From Blastopirellula marina (GTDB lineage: Bacteria; Planctomycetota; Planctomycetia; Pirellulales; Pirellulaceae): a stretch of 64,000 nt of DNA. The translations under genes were made by a program, and so were the position numbers. Below, in pieces: positions 27,536 through 37,480 of this stretch. How positions within the stretch are numbered: position 1 is the stretch's first letter; each line of letters begins with the position of its first letter. Under the pieces are notes generated by a model. It worked only from the letters and a program-made list of their open reading frames with translations. It was not told where the DNA came from and ran no database searches. The stretch lies in contig NZ_PUHY01000012.1 of the NCBI RefSeq assembly GCF_002967765.1, positions 1,240,001-1,304,000 on the forward strand. Direction: 5' to 3'.

Positions 27536-28330
27536 TTACGTTACGCTTGACCACAGATCTTCTACATCTTTCTTGACTCGCTCCAGTTCAGCCTTCAAGG
27601 CGGCGACTTCGGCGCGGAGTTCACGAATCGCTTCGCTGTCGCTCGAACTACTGGTTGTTGCCGTCGGAGTGGCTGCGGCGGCAGACGCAACTGGGGCCGG
27701 GCTCGCAGGCGGGGCGCTCGCTGGGGAGGGCGAGGGAGCGTGACTAGGCGCCGGTACCGCTTCTTCGGCGGGCACCACGCGTCCATCGCCAAGCTGTTGA
27801 CGCTGCTCGGCTAGTTCTTTTTCGGAATAGAGGCCGTGCGTTACGATTTGTCCTCGACCTTTAGGTGTCAGAGGAATTACCAGCTTCTTGCGCTGCAGTT
27901 CATCGAGTAGTGGCTGAAGCGACGCCATATCAGGGATTTTCCCCATGCGGGCAGCTCGGCCGCGAAGTTCGCCCACGGTTTGGGGACCGCGAAGCAAGAG
28001 TTCGGCCATGATTGCCAGTTCGTTGCCATCGCAGCCTAACCAGTCCTTCATGTAGTGGCGAAACTTAACGACACGTCCGTCGCCATGTACTTCCGCGACG
28101 GCGTTGAGGCTTCGAAGCTGTTCCAGGGCTTCTTCGACTTCCCAGCCCTCCAAACTCATCTGAGGGTCGCGGTTGCTTTTTTGGTTGCAGCCGGTTGTTA
28201 GGCCGTTAAGCGACATGGGATAAGCGTCCGGGGTGGTCTTGGCCTTTTCTACCAACACCCCGAGAACCCGCCGCTGAATTTTAGAAATGGGGCGCCAAGC
28301 GGGTTCGGGAGATTCTAGATCCTGGGACAT
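27536..28330 (-). CDS. yceH: YceH-family (DUF480/UPF0502) protein
   Basis: 264 residues from the ATG at 28330 with GGAAGG upstream. Two winged-helix domains: residues about 14-100 (QRRVLGVLVEKAKTTPDAYPMSLNG, NQKSNRDP) and about 110-185 (AELLLRGPQTVGELRGRAARM). A Pro/Ala-rich linker (about 195-235) and a C-terminal coiled coil (LRAEVAALKAELERVKKDVEDLW) finish it, as in the family but with a longer linker. E. coli YceH is of uncertain function, probably regulatory. Confidence 0.92.
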   Translation of the reverse strand: MSQDLESPEPAWRPISKIQRRVLGVLVEKAKTTPDAYPMSLNGLTTGCNQKSNRDPQMSLEGWEVEEALEQLRSLNAVAEVHGDGRVVKFRHYMKDWLGCDGNELAIMAELLLRGPQTVGELRGRAARMGKIPDMASLQPLLDELQRKKLVIPLTPKGRGQIVTHGLYSEKELAEQRQQLGDGRVVPAEEAVPAPSHAPSPSPASAPPASPAPVASAAAATPTATTSSSSDSEAIRELRAEVAALKAELERVKKDVEDLWSSVT

Positions 28331-28415
28331 GAGAGGCCTTCCTGCTAATACGACAAGATGTTTGCCGCGCAGGATACGACGCTCGCCCCCAAAAGGCAAG
28401 GTGCTCAGGAGTTTG

Positions 28416-28437
28416 AAGTTTTCAGTGTTCAGGTTTC
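28416..28437. repeat. Short dispersed repeat, copy 1
   Basis: AAGTTTTCAGTGTTCAG; related to 28504-28520 (inverted) and 30191-30210 (direct, one extra T). Confidence 0.5.
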
Positions 28438-28503
28438 TATGAAGAAACAGAACATGAGCGGGTTAACGAAGCGCGCTAAATGCAGCGTGTTTCCCAGATC
28501 GCC

Positions 28504-28520
28504 GAATACTGAAAACTTCC
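28504..28520. repeat. Short dispersed repeat, copy 2 (inverted)
   Basis: GAATACTGAAAACTTCC, the complement of the motif at 28416 and 30191. Copies 1 and 2 face each other around a roughly 65-bp spacer between yceH and the DUF1569 gene. Confidence 0.5.
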
Positions 28521-28535
28521 ACGACTCCCAGCGGA

Positions 28536-29057
28536 TTAGCCTTGCGACGAGTTGGCCTGAGCATCGCGAGCCGCCGGAATCAAGAATTCCAGGTGATGCT
28601 GGCAGTGCCACAAGTGGACTTTGCGCCACTGTTCGGCCGTCAGGTTGCCAAACGCCGGTGAGGCGACGAACTCGACATTGGGATCTTGGATGCGGGCAAT
28701 CGCCTTTTCCAATTGGGGAAGGGCGTTGGCATCTTCGGTCCATTCGTCCGGTTCCAGCTCTTTGAGAGTTGGCATCTTGGCGGGGATCCGTTCGTTGCGA
28801 AGTACTTTGCCCAAGTACATCATCCGCAGAAACGGTCGCACAAGCGGAGCGAAACCTGGGGCCGACTTAAAGCCGTCGATCGAATCATCCATGAAGCGCG
28901 AGACGTGATCGCAGATCTGACCGAGCGACCACTTCGAGACACGATGGTACCCGACGCGAGACAGACTTTTGGCCTCCGCCAAAACATCCTCGAATGATTG
29001 GAGGTGAAGGTGACGCCGCGACAACCGGTCGGTAGCGCCGTTACGATTAAAGCTCAT
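28536..29057 (-). CDS. DUF1569 (DinB-like four-helix) protein
   Basis: 173 residues from the ATG at 29057. Helical throughout, with WSLGQICDHVSRFMDDSIDG, which resembles the first metal-binding His helix of DinB-like folds, and LWHCQHHLEFLIP near the C-terminus, typical of DUF1569. These have three His in metal-binding geometry but no proven activity. No strong ribosome-binding site is visible and the upstream in-frame extension has no homology, so the start is the least certain part. Confidence 0.65.
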   Translation of the reverse strand: MSFNRNGATDRLSRRHLHLQSFEDVLAEAKSLSRVGYHRVSKWSLGQICDHVSRFMDDSIDGFKSAPGFAPLVRPFLRMMYLGKVLRNERIPAKMPTLKELEPDEWTEDANALPQLEKAIARIQDPNVEFVASPAFGNLTAEQWRKVHLWHCQHHLEFLIPAARDAQANSSQG

Positions 29058-29257
29058 TTTGCACCGATGGTAATGTTCCAGTGTATGGCCCGCCCCGTTG
29101 GCGGACACACGGCAAGTTGCTGGGTGCCTCTGGATACCAAAAAACAATACACGGTTCCGACATGTATCGTCTCTTACGTCAGGTGGTGCCTAGCTTCTCT
29201 GCTGTTCCTTCCGCTGGCCTGGAAGTTATCGAATGTGCAAGAAGACTTTATGAGCTT

Positions 29258-30169
29258 TTATTGAATGATACGATCGTCTTCAGGCTTATCGACACGAGGA
29301 GTCTGACCGCCTCGCAGAACACTATTTCCTTCGAACAACGATCGCTGATCGATAGGTTCTGGAGAAAGCCAATCCGATTCCTCGAACTGACCGCTCTGAC
29401 CATAGGCTGCCAGAGCGTTCTTGTAACAGGTTAGCTCAACGTGCTCTTTGGGAATACCCCGCTCTAGCATCAAATTCCCGGTTTTCGGAACCGCTAGCGG
29501 ATCGGATACTCCCCAGTCGGCGGACGAGTCGATAATGATGCGCTCAGCACCATATTTCTTAACAACTTCAACCATTCGTTCATTACCCATCTTCGTCTTT
29601 GGATAGATGGTAAATGCCGTCCAATAACCGCGTCGTAAGACTTCTTCACAGGTCTCCTCATTATTGTGGTCAATGACCACCATATGAGGTGGAATTTCAT
29701 GTTCCTCAATGATGTCCATGCTCCGATACGTTCCCTGCTTCTTATTGCGATGGGGCGTATGAATCAGGATCGGAAGATTCACTTCCTTCGCCATTTCCAG
29801 CTGAATTCGGAGGTACTTTTCCTCGGCGGCTGTCATGTCGTCAAAGCCGATTTCACCGACAGCCACGACGTTCTCTTTCGCCAGGAACAGCGGCATCAAC
29901 TCCATCACTTGTTCGGCCAACGCTTCGTTATTGGCTTCCTTCGAGTTAAGGCCGATGGTGCAATAATGGCGAATGCCAAACTGCGCCGCGCGGAACTTCT
30001 CGAATCCGACCAGGCTACTGAAGTAATCTTGAAATGACCCTACATTGGTGCGTGGCTGACCCAGCCAAAATGCGGGCTCGATGATTGCTGCGACACCGGC
30101 AGCTGCCATCGCTTCGTAGTCGTCGGTAGTTCGCGAAGTAACGTGAATGTGCGGGTCGATGAATTTCAT
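29258..30169 (-). CDS. eboB: TatD-type metal-dependent hydrolase, EboB-like
   Basis: 303 residues, amidohydrolase/TatD fold: FIDPHIHVTSR (metal-binding H-x-H), VAVGEIGFDD (Glu), ILIHTPHRNKK (His), VVIDHNNEE (His) and IIIDSSADWG (Asp). The sequence is closer to the EboB/YabD-like subset than to DNA-repair TatD, and the next gene upstream, 35 bp away, encodes EboA. In ebo clusters these proteins are linked to export or maturation of secondary metabolites. The other ebo genes (UbiA-like EboC, dehydroquinate-synthase-like EboD, TIM-barrel EboE, phosphodiesterase-like EboF) are not adjacent. ATG at 30169 is chosen over a GTG 12 bp upstream. Confidence 0.75.
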   Translation of the reverse strand: MKFIDPHIHVTSRTTDDYEAMAAAGVAAIIEPAFWLGQPRTNVGSFQDYFSSLVGFEKFRAAQFGIRHYCTIGLNSKEANNEALAEQVMELMPLFLAKENVVAVGEIGFDDMTAAEEKYLRIQLEMAKEVNLPILIHTPHRNKKQGTYRSMDIIEEHEIPPHMVVIDHNNEETCEEVLRRGYWTAFTIYPKTKMGNERMVEVVKKYGAERIIIDSSADWGVSDPLAVPKTGNLMLERGIPKEHVELTCYKNALAAYGQSGQFEESDWLSPEPIDQRSLFEGNSVLRGGQTPRVDKPEDDRIIQ

Positions 30170-30190
30170 GGTTGGTAGCACGCAAGTGTG

Positions 30191-30211
30191 AAGTTTTTCA
30201 GTATTCAGTTT
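30191..30211. repeat. Short dispersed repeat, copy 3
   Basis: AAGTTTTTCAGTATTCAG between eboA and eboB, in the same orientation as 28416. Confidence 0.45.
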
Positions 30212-31086
30212 TCGGAAGCGTACGCTTGCTCGGCGATTCCACGCCAGGTGATATCACCACTCTCGGCTCGCTTGGCGACTTCGGGATCGGTTTTCAAAAT
30301 CTCGTCCGCTTCATCGAGCGCCGTTGATACCAAGGCCAAAGCGATCGCCGACTTCTCGAGGTTCTCGCCTGAGGTATATAACGCCTTCATATCTTCTAAG
30401 GCGATCTCATCCGCGAAGGGAGCGGCAACCCGCCACAGTTCGACCGGGATCGGTCGCTTGGCGGCTCGGCGTTCGTGGGCAAAGTCGATCAGCATGCGAG
30501 CCAGTTCCGGGTTCACGCGTTGGTCCAGGCCTTCAATCGGATCGAGCGCGGCGCCGATGAACAATGCCTTTAGAACCATCTGGTTCCATGCTGGCTCCGA
30601 CATTAACTCCATCGGTAGTGGATTGCAGTGGGCAATCGCACAGAAGACCGTCTTGATGTTCGTGCGAATGCCTTCGGCCAAACGGTCGTCGAACAGCTCT
30701 TGATGCGGAAGCAGCTGCAACGCTTGGTATAAGCAAATTTGTTCCCGAATCTCGGCTGTCTGGAACAGCTTCTCAATCGTCGCGAGATAAGCGGCATCGT
30801 CCTCGCTAGGCAACGACATGAGCAGCAGCACGCGTGCTGCTTGATCGATCGTCCAGGTCTGTGGCTGCCAGCCCGGACGAGATTCGGCAGCGTCGTTCAG
30901 GTCGCGCTCCGTCAGTTCGAGATCTGCCTTGCCGATCTTACGTGGGGCGAATCCGAACGCCAGATATAGTGACTTCGGATCGCCGGAAGCGACCGCTTCG
31001 CGCTGCGTATCCAGCCAAGCCTGACCGGCATCAGAGGCCTGACGCAAGATCCAATTCTCGAGTAGCTGAATTGGCGTGTAGGACAT
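30205..31086 (-). CDS. eboA: EboA-domain protein
   Basis: 293 residues from the ATG at 31086 (MSYTPIQLLENW). All-alpha, with AAYLATIEKLFQTAEIREQICLYQALQLLP and FCAIAHCNPLPMELMSEPAWNQMVLKALFIGA spread over about residues 125-210, as in EboA, a family of unknown biochemical activity found with EboB-F in cyanobacteria, Bacteroidetes and others. It is expected to be co-transcribed with the downstream TatD gene. Role in metabolite traffic is known only by association for the family. Confidence 0.78.
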   Translation of the reverse strand: MSYTPIQLLENWILRQASDAGQAWLDTQREAVASGDPKSLYLAFGFAPRKIGKADLELTERDLNDAAESRPGWQPQTWTIDQAARVLLLMSLPSEDDAAYLATIEKLFQTAEIREQICLYQALQLLPHQELFDDRLAEGIRTNIKTVFCAIAHCNPLPMELMSEPAWNQMVLKALFIGAALDPIEGLDQRVNPELARMLIDFAHERRAAKRPIPVELWRVAAPFADEIALEDMKALYTSGENLEKSAIALALVSTALDEADEILKTDPEVAKRAESGDITWRGIAEQAYASEN

Positions 31087-31235
31087 GTTGATCGACCTGA
31101 TTGTCAAATGGAGGAATCCCTGTGGCTTAATCTAGCGTTAAGGGACCACCTTTTAGCCTAAATCTTGAAAGTCGCCCTGGCAAGAGATTCACGTCTACGA
31201 CGTGAGTTCCCGCAAAGGAATGTAAATTGTCGTAA

Positions 31236-32659
<1,424 letters not shown>

Positions 32660-33670
32660 ATGACGCCCGAGTCTCCCCTGTCTTCTCAACCTGGTTCGAC
32701 TGCTTCGCTGACTCCCGACGCGATGCGTCCTTTGGCCATGGATACCTCACCACGTCTCCTTCCCGATGTGGCTAACGATACGGCGCCTCAGTTCCAATCG
32801 TCCATCGACCGGGTAGGAATGTCCGGTATCGAAGTCGCCATCCTGGTGAAAGGCGAGGACGACGTGCTGATGCGGACGCCGGCCAAGGTCGACGCTTACG
32901 TCAGCTTGGACGACCCAGCGATTAAGGGCATCCACATGTCCCGGCTCTACTTGAGCCTGCAGAACGAATTGCATACCGAGTTCTCGCGGAAGCAGATCGA
33001 ACGCATCTTGGGCCGCTTCTTGGAAACTCACCAAGAGATGAGCGGTTCGGCCTACGTGAAGTTCTCGTTCGAGCACATGATCCAGCGTGCTTCCTTGCTT
33101 TCGGAGAATACCGCTTGGCGAAGCTATCCGATCCAAGTCGAAGCTCTGCAGAAGGGGAGCGAGGTTAAATATCGAATTCACGTTCGCCTGACCTATTCGA
33201 GCGCTTGTCCCTGCTCGGCAGCGTTGTCGCGTCAGCTTCTGCAGCAACAATTTGAAGAGCAATTCTATGGGCACAATTGGATGAGCGCCGCCACTGTGCT
33301 GAACTGGTTGGGATCGAACAGCACCTTGATCGCGGTTCCGCACAGTCAGCGTAGCCATGCTGACATCACGGTTGATCTGGACGAATCGCGAAGCGACCTG
33401 CCGATTGACGAGATCATTCAACGAACCGAAGGTGTGTTGAATACGGCAGTGCAAGCAGCCGTGAAGCGAGCCGACGAACAAGAGTTCGCTCGTTTGAACG
33501 GTGAGAACTTAATGTTCTGCGAAGATGCTGCACGCCGAATGAAGTCGGCCATCGATCCGATGGAGGGAGTTACAGACTACCGAATTCAAGCCAGTCACTT
33601 CGAAAGTTTGCATCCACACGATGCTGTGGCCATCGTGGTGAAGGGTGTTCCGGGGGGGGTGAAGCCGTAA
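32660..33670 (+). CDS. folE2: GTP cyclohydrolase FolE2
   Basis: Metal-dependent enzyme that opens GTP to dihydroneopterin triphosphate, the first step of folate (and H4MPT-like pterin) synthesis; it replaces or backs up FolE1. 336 residues from the ATG at 32660 (AAGGAAA 7 bp upstream); the frame extends upstream without homology. SSACPCSAALSRQ carries the active-site Cys, and PHSQRSHADITV and GMSGIEVAI are conserved. The N-terminal 45 residues are Pro/Ser-rich and not part of the fold. FolE2 is the zinc-independent form in many bacteria, often Zur-controlled, but I see no Zur box. Confidence 0.95.
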   Translation: MTPESPLSSQPGSTASLTPDAMRPLAMDTSPRLLPDVANDTAPQFQSSIDRVGMSGIEVAILVKGEDDVLMRTPAKVDAYVSLDDPAIKGIHMSRLYLSLQNELHTEFSRKQIERILGRFLETHQEMSGSAYVKFSFEHMIQRASLLSENTAWRSYPIQVEALQKGSEVKYRIHVRLTYSSACPCSAALSRQLLQQQFEEQFYGHNWMSAATVLNWLGSNSTLIAVPHSQRSHADITVDLDESRSDLPIDEIIQRTEGVLNTAVQAAVKRADEQEFARLNGENLMFCEDAARRMKSAIDPMEGVTDYRIQASHFESLHPHDAVAIVVKGVPGGVKP

Positions 33671-33709
33671 TCGCCGAACCAAAACCGTCCACTGCCAGGA
33701 TCATTATCC

Positions 33710-34648
33710 ATGGTTAATCGTCGTGATCTTATGAAACAAGCTGCCGCTCTGGTAGCTTGTTCTGCATTCATGGCTCCTCACCAGCTACTCGCAGCATTGG
33801 CTGAGGCTGAACTCCCGATTGCCACCCAGCAATATCCGTGGGGGACCTTCTATGGACGTAGCGGAAAGAACGCCGGTGATCTGAAGGCCTTATTGTCGGA
33901 CGTGGCTTCCTGCGGATTTGTGGGGTACGAACCGATCGCTGGCTCGCCAGAACAAATCGGTGCGATCGCGAAAGAAGCCAAGGATAACGGACTGAAGGTC
34001 GATTCCCTCTACGTGAACAGCACCCTTCACGATACCAGCCAAACGCAGGTAAGTATGGAATCGGTCTTGGCAATCGCCACGGCCGCGAAAAAGACCTGTG
34101 GGACAAAGGTCATCGTGACCAACCCCAGCCCAATTCAGTGGGGAGGCGGTCAGGATAAGTCAGATCAGCAGCTTCGGACTCAAGCCAAGGCGCTTAATCA
34201 ATTAGGAGCGAAGCTACGCGAAAACGGTCAGGTCTTGGCTTACCACAACCACGACGCCGAGCTTCGCCAGGGCGCACGGGAACTGCATCATATGCTGACG
34301 GCGACCAATCCAGAGAATGTCAAGTTTTGTTTGGATGCCCACTGGATCTACCGCGGCTGTGGTGACTCGGAAGTCGCCGTGTTGGATGTCGTTCGTCTTC
34401 ATCGCTCTCGAATCGTCGAGCTACATCTACGCCAGTCGCACGACGGTGTTTGGGATGAAGCATTCGGAGAAGGGGATATTGATTACGGTCAGTTAGCGGA
34501 AATGCTGGCCGATTTGCCCACGAAGCCGTTGTTGGTGTTAGAACAATGTATCGAAGGTAAAACTCCCAACACGATGGATGCGGTTGAGGCACACCAGCGT
34601 GGGCGAGTCTATGCGCAGCAAGTCTTTCAGCGATGGGCCAGCAAGTGA
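33710..34648 (+). CDS. Exported sugar phosphate isomerase/epimerase-like TIM barrel
   Basis: 312 residues. MVNRRDLMKQAAALVACSAF has a twin-Arg pair (RRDLMK) at residues 4-9 and a hydrophobic signal. Then IATQQYPWGTFYG, GFVGYEPI, KVIVTNPS, AYHNHDAEL, FCLDAHWIYRG, ELHLRQSHDGV and PLLVLEQC, which give the His/Asp/Glu ligands of the xylose isomerase-like barrel. It belongs to the same broad group as 14309-15151 but is not closely similar. AGGA precedes the ATG. It overlaps the next gene by 16 bp. Confidence 0.85.
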   Translation: MVNRRDLMKQAAALVACSAFMAPHQLLAALAEAELPIATQQYPWGTFYGRSGKNAGDLKALLSDVASCGFVGYEPIAGSPEQIGAIAKEAKDNGLKVDSLYVNSTLHDTSQTQVSMESVLAIATAAKKTCGTKVIVTNPSPIQWGGGQDKSDQQLRTQAKALNQLGAKLRENGQVLAYHNHDAELRQGARELHHMLTATNPENVKFCLDAHWIYRGCGDSEVAVLDVVRLHRSRIVELHLRQSHDGVWDEAFGEGDIDYGQLAEMLADLPTKPLLVLEQCIEGKTPNTMDAVEAHQRGRVYAQQVFQRWASK

Positions 34649-34992
34649 CAAACACGGATCAGCAACTGACTCTTCGTCAGGCTCAAGATGATGTCGATCA
34701 ATGGATTCAAACGATCGGCGTGCGGTACTTCTCCGAACTCACCAACTTGGCGCAGCTCGTCGAAGAAGTGGGCGAAGTTGCTCGCGTGATCTCGCGGACT
34801 TACGGCGAGCAAAGTTTCAAGCCGTCCGATGAAAAGGTTGAGCTCTCGGACGAACTGGCTGATGTCTTATTCGTCTTAATCTGCCTCGCCAATCAAACAG
34901 GCGTCGATCTGACCGAGGCACTGAAACGCAACCTCGACAAGAAGACGAAGCGAGATGCGACTCGACATCAGCAAAACGCGAAGCTGAAATAG
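34633..34992 (+). CDS. MazG-like nucleotide pyrophosphohydrolase
   Basis: 119 residues. LAQLVEEVGEVARVISR and KVELSDELADVLFVLICLANQ hold the EExxE and ExxxD motifs that bind Mg in MazG/dUTPase-like all-alpha NTP pyrophosphatases, here a single short domain. It cleaves some (d)NTPs to NMP and PPi, for nucleotide-pool cleaning or signalling. The gene starts inside the end of the TIM-barrel gene, so it is co-translated, though a functional link is not clear. Confidence 0.9.
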   Translation: MGQQVTNTDQQLTLRQAQDDVDQWIQTIGVRYFSELTNLAQLVEEVGEVARVISRTYGEQSFKPSDEKVELSDELADVLFVLICLANQTGVDLTEALKRNLDKKTKRDATRHQQNAKLK

Positions 34993-35615
34993 ACGGCAGT
35001 TAGGAAGCCTACGTAATTCAGGTGTCCACCGATAAATAAGGTAATTGCTGGCGTAAAGTCATTTTATCTTCCGTTGAACATTCGCTCTGACGTAACAGGA
35101 ACGAATCCTTCATCCGGTAGCCGAAAACATGTCGACTTAGAGCCTGGGTTTGGTGCTTTCGTTTCTATAGCTTGAACTCACGGGTAAGTATCAGCAACTC
35201 GTTCGCTCGCCATCGCTTACGAGGATTTGCCGGTTGGAAGCGGCGAAGAGAATTTCACTTCCTCGGTCGTCGCGTGTGAATGCGATCACTTAGATCGCTT
35301 TCATCACAAAAATCCACTGATTTCGTTGGATCTGCGGGGATCGCGATTGGCTTCGTCAAGAAACTCCCTCTCGTTAGGTACTAGCAAAGCTGTGTGAAAA
35401 ATGGTACGATGGTTCGAGCTGTAGAGAAAGTATCGGCGACATAGTCGGGGTCATGAGGACTCCAATGACGTTCTTTGTTGTTCTCGATCCGTGAGGTAAA
35501 TGAGTCAACTTCAATTGACTCAACGAATTACGGGCAGCCATCTGGCTTTATGGAGAAAGCTGTAACGTGCGAGCAGGAGGCTAAGCTCTTCGAATCCTTA
35601 TCATAGGAGCTTCCC
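34993..35615. other. Intergenic, no gene seen
   Basis: About 620 bp. No frame with a ribosome-binding site and no strong hairpin. Could hold promoters or a small RNA that sequence alone does not reveal. Confidence 0.4.
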
Positions 35616-35831
35616 ATGCTGACCGATGGTGAAAAGAAAGTCCTCAGAACGTTCCGCCAATACTTGATGGATCCTGGCCGAATGCTCTGCTTCACTGGTC
35701 CTATGCTGGCAACCCACAAAAACTCCCTCGCCAAATTGGTCAAGCGGGAATACTTGGTCCCGGAAACGTTTAAAGGCGCTTACAGCCTGACCAACGCCGG
35801 TTTCAAAGCGATGCGAACTTGCGGTAAATAA
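35616..35831 (+). CDS. Small protein, possible winged-helix
   Basis: 71 residues with an excellent ribosome-binding site (AGGAG, 7 bp). DGEKKVLRTFRQYLM, NSLAKLVKREYLVP and YSLTNAGFKAM read like the helix, recognition helix and wing of a compact DNA-binding wHTH (compare 'LxxkGlv....ysLTxaG'). It could be a small regulator. It is followed by a weak hairpin. No family recognised; stand-alone. Confidence 0.65.
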   Translation: MLTDGEKKVLRTFRQYLMDPGRMLCFTGPMLATHKNSLAKLVKREYLVPETFKGAYSLTNAGFKAMRTCGK

Positions 35832-35849
35832 CAACCTCCCTGAAGGTTG
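35832..35849 (+). terminator. Weak hairpin after the small wHTH gene
   Basis: CAACCT / AGGTTG with a 6-nt loop, then GATTCTTAT. Confidence 0.35.
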
Positions 35850-35941
35850 GATTCTTATATTCGGGTGTTGGGATGATTTCGCTCAGAAGTCGCCCAGCAC
35901 CCGTTTTTCGTTCAATATCGAATGAAGCAACCCCGCTGCCA

Positions 35942-35988
35942 GGACAAACATGTCCGGCTACCCGGACAAGTGGCAAGGAAGCCACTTG
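35942..35988. repeat. REP-like hairpin cluster
   Basis: Three interlocking inverted repeats: GGACA/TGTCC (35942-35955), TGTCCGG/CCGGACA (35951-35968) and CAAGTGGC/GCCACTTG (35967-35988). The right side continues CTCCTGACAGGCAG. Such nested dyads are typical of dispersed REP/palindromic units. Confidence 0.55.
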
Positions 35989-36011
35989 CTCCTGACAGGC
36001 AGACTCTACGA

Positions 36012-36407
36012 ATGACATCATCGGGAGTTCCATACGAGCTTGCTTTCGTTCCCTCTCGTGTTGAAGGGCATGTTGGCGTAACGCTTGTGCGTGTCTTCCC
36101 AGATCGCATGGTGATCAAGTCATCAACGGGGCAACGCGTCGTGCGATTTAGGAAGATTGCTCGCTATCATGAATCGCTTCCTCGACGGATCTTGTGGCGA
36201 ATGCTACTCAAGCGTCCAAGCACACCATCTGTCGCCTACCGTGACTGGTTTCACGCTCCCCCGGAACGATTCTTTCGTTTTCACACCTCGCCTCCGCTCA
36301 CGATCACGATGCCCGTCGACGAGCCGGCAGACTATGCAGCCAGTAACTTCTTCGCCATTCAGCAAGTGATACGTGCTGGCGGATACGAGACATTGGACCT
36401 CGGCTAG
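36012..36407 (+). CDS. Hypothetical protein
   Basis: 131 residues from the ATG at 36012; an ATG at 35922 is in frame but the extra 30 residues would be encoded by the hairpin cluster and are likely spurious. No family recognised. The pattern VTLVRVFPDRMVIKSSTGQRVVRF and ERFFRFHTSPPLTITMP suggests alternating beta strands, perhaps a PH-like or other small beta fold. No signal peptide or TM. Confidence 0.55.
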   Translation: MTSSGVPYELAFVPSRVEGHVGVTLVRVFPDRMVIKSSTGQRVVRFRKIARYHESLPRRILWRMLLKRPSTPSVAYRDWFHAPPERFFRFHTSPPLTITMPVDEPADYAASNFFAIQQVIRAGGYETLDLG

Positions 36408-36500
36408 ATTGGTTGACCCGTGATTCCTCGCCAGCGATCATGATGCTTCTCGAATCGGTCTCCAGGTCGCCCAGGTGCTCAACATTGGGGGAAGCTCATC

Positions 36501-37295
36501 ATGACTCAAATGCAAAGCGGTGCGCTGATTCTCTCGATCGTGCTTTCCTCACATGCGGCGTTGTTTGCCAAAGACACCGACTGTGCATGGAAGCAAACGG
36601 CCGTGCTTAATGCTCCCGAGGCCTTTCAAGCCGCTGCGGCTGACAATCGTCATGTTTACGCGATCACCAATCGAACGATTGCCAAGTACGATCGTGCGAC
36701 TCAACGGCTTGTCGCTCGGAGTGAAGGAGATGCCCATCATCTCAATAGTGGATTCTTGCACGAGGGAAAGCTGTACTGTGCTCATTCCAGCTATCCGCTG
36801 AAGCCGGAGTCGAGCATCATCAAAGTGCTCGATCTCAAGACAATGCAGTTGAGCGACTTTCACGACTTTGGCCACTCTGTCCATGGCAGCTTGACGGTCG
36901 CCTTATTCAAGGACAACGCATGGTGGTGCGTCTTCGCCGTCTATGGCAAAGAAGAAAATGCTCGGACCGCGTTAGTGAAGTTTGATCAAGCGTGGAATGA
37001 GAAGCAGGTGTGGACATTTCCTGAAAGTGTTGTGTCCGACTTGGGGTCGTCCAGTATCTCGGGTGGAATCTGGTGGGACGACAAGTTTCTTGCGACCGGG
37101 CATGATAAGAAGGTTCTCTATCGCTTGAAGTTGCCGCAGACCGGTACCGTGCTGGAACATCTCGCAACGTGCGAAACGCCGTTTCCAGGGCAGGGGATTG
37201 CCATTGATCCTGAGACAGGCGGCTTGGTAGGGATTAATCGCAAGAATCGGCAGGTAGTATTCGCGGAAACGGTCCCTTCTAAGAAACCGCAGTAA
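36501..37295 (+). CDS. Secreted beta-propeller-like protein
   Basis: 264 residues; GGGGAAG 7 bp before the ATG. A signal peptide (about 1-23, ending LFAKD). The rest has repeated short beta motifs: HVYAITNRTIAKYDRAT, SIIKVLDLKTMQLSDF, ALVKFDQAWNEKQVW and KKVLYRLKLPQTG, spaced about 45-55 residues, like blades of a small propeller. No enzyme motif. Probably periplasmic; function unknown. Confidence 0.7.
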   Translation: MTQMQSGALILSIVLSSHAALFAKDTDCAWKQTAVLNAPEAFQAAAADNRHVYAITNRTIAKYDRATQRLVARSEGDAHHLNSGFLHEGKLYCAHSSYPLKPESSIIKVLDLKTMQLSDFHDFGHSVHGSLTVALFKDNAWWCVFAVYGKEENARTALVKFDQAWNEKQVWTFPESVVSDLGSSSISGGIWWDDKFLATGHDKKVLYRLKLPQTGTVLEHLATCETPFPGQGIAIDPETGGLVGINRKNRQVVFAETVPSKKPQ

Positions 37296-37480
37296 CGTTG
37301 AGAGTATCTCCAATCGATCGATGATCTGTCTTATGCTGAAGCATTCTTATTGAGAACTACGCCGCCAACCCAACCCGGGCGACCAACGGAAGCCCCAGTT
37401 TCGCGGCAAGTTGGCCCGTAGCAATGTTAAGTCACGCGCGCAGAAATCAATAAATCGTTTCGCACGAGGAGCAGATCGGC

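Noticed and set aside
35922-36011. N-terminal extension of the hypothetical gene at 36012
   Set aside because: Its codons consist of the REP-like hairpin cluster.
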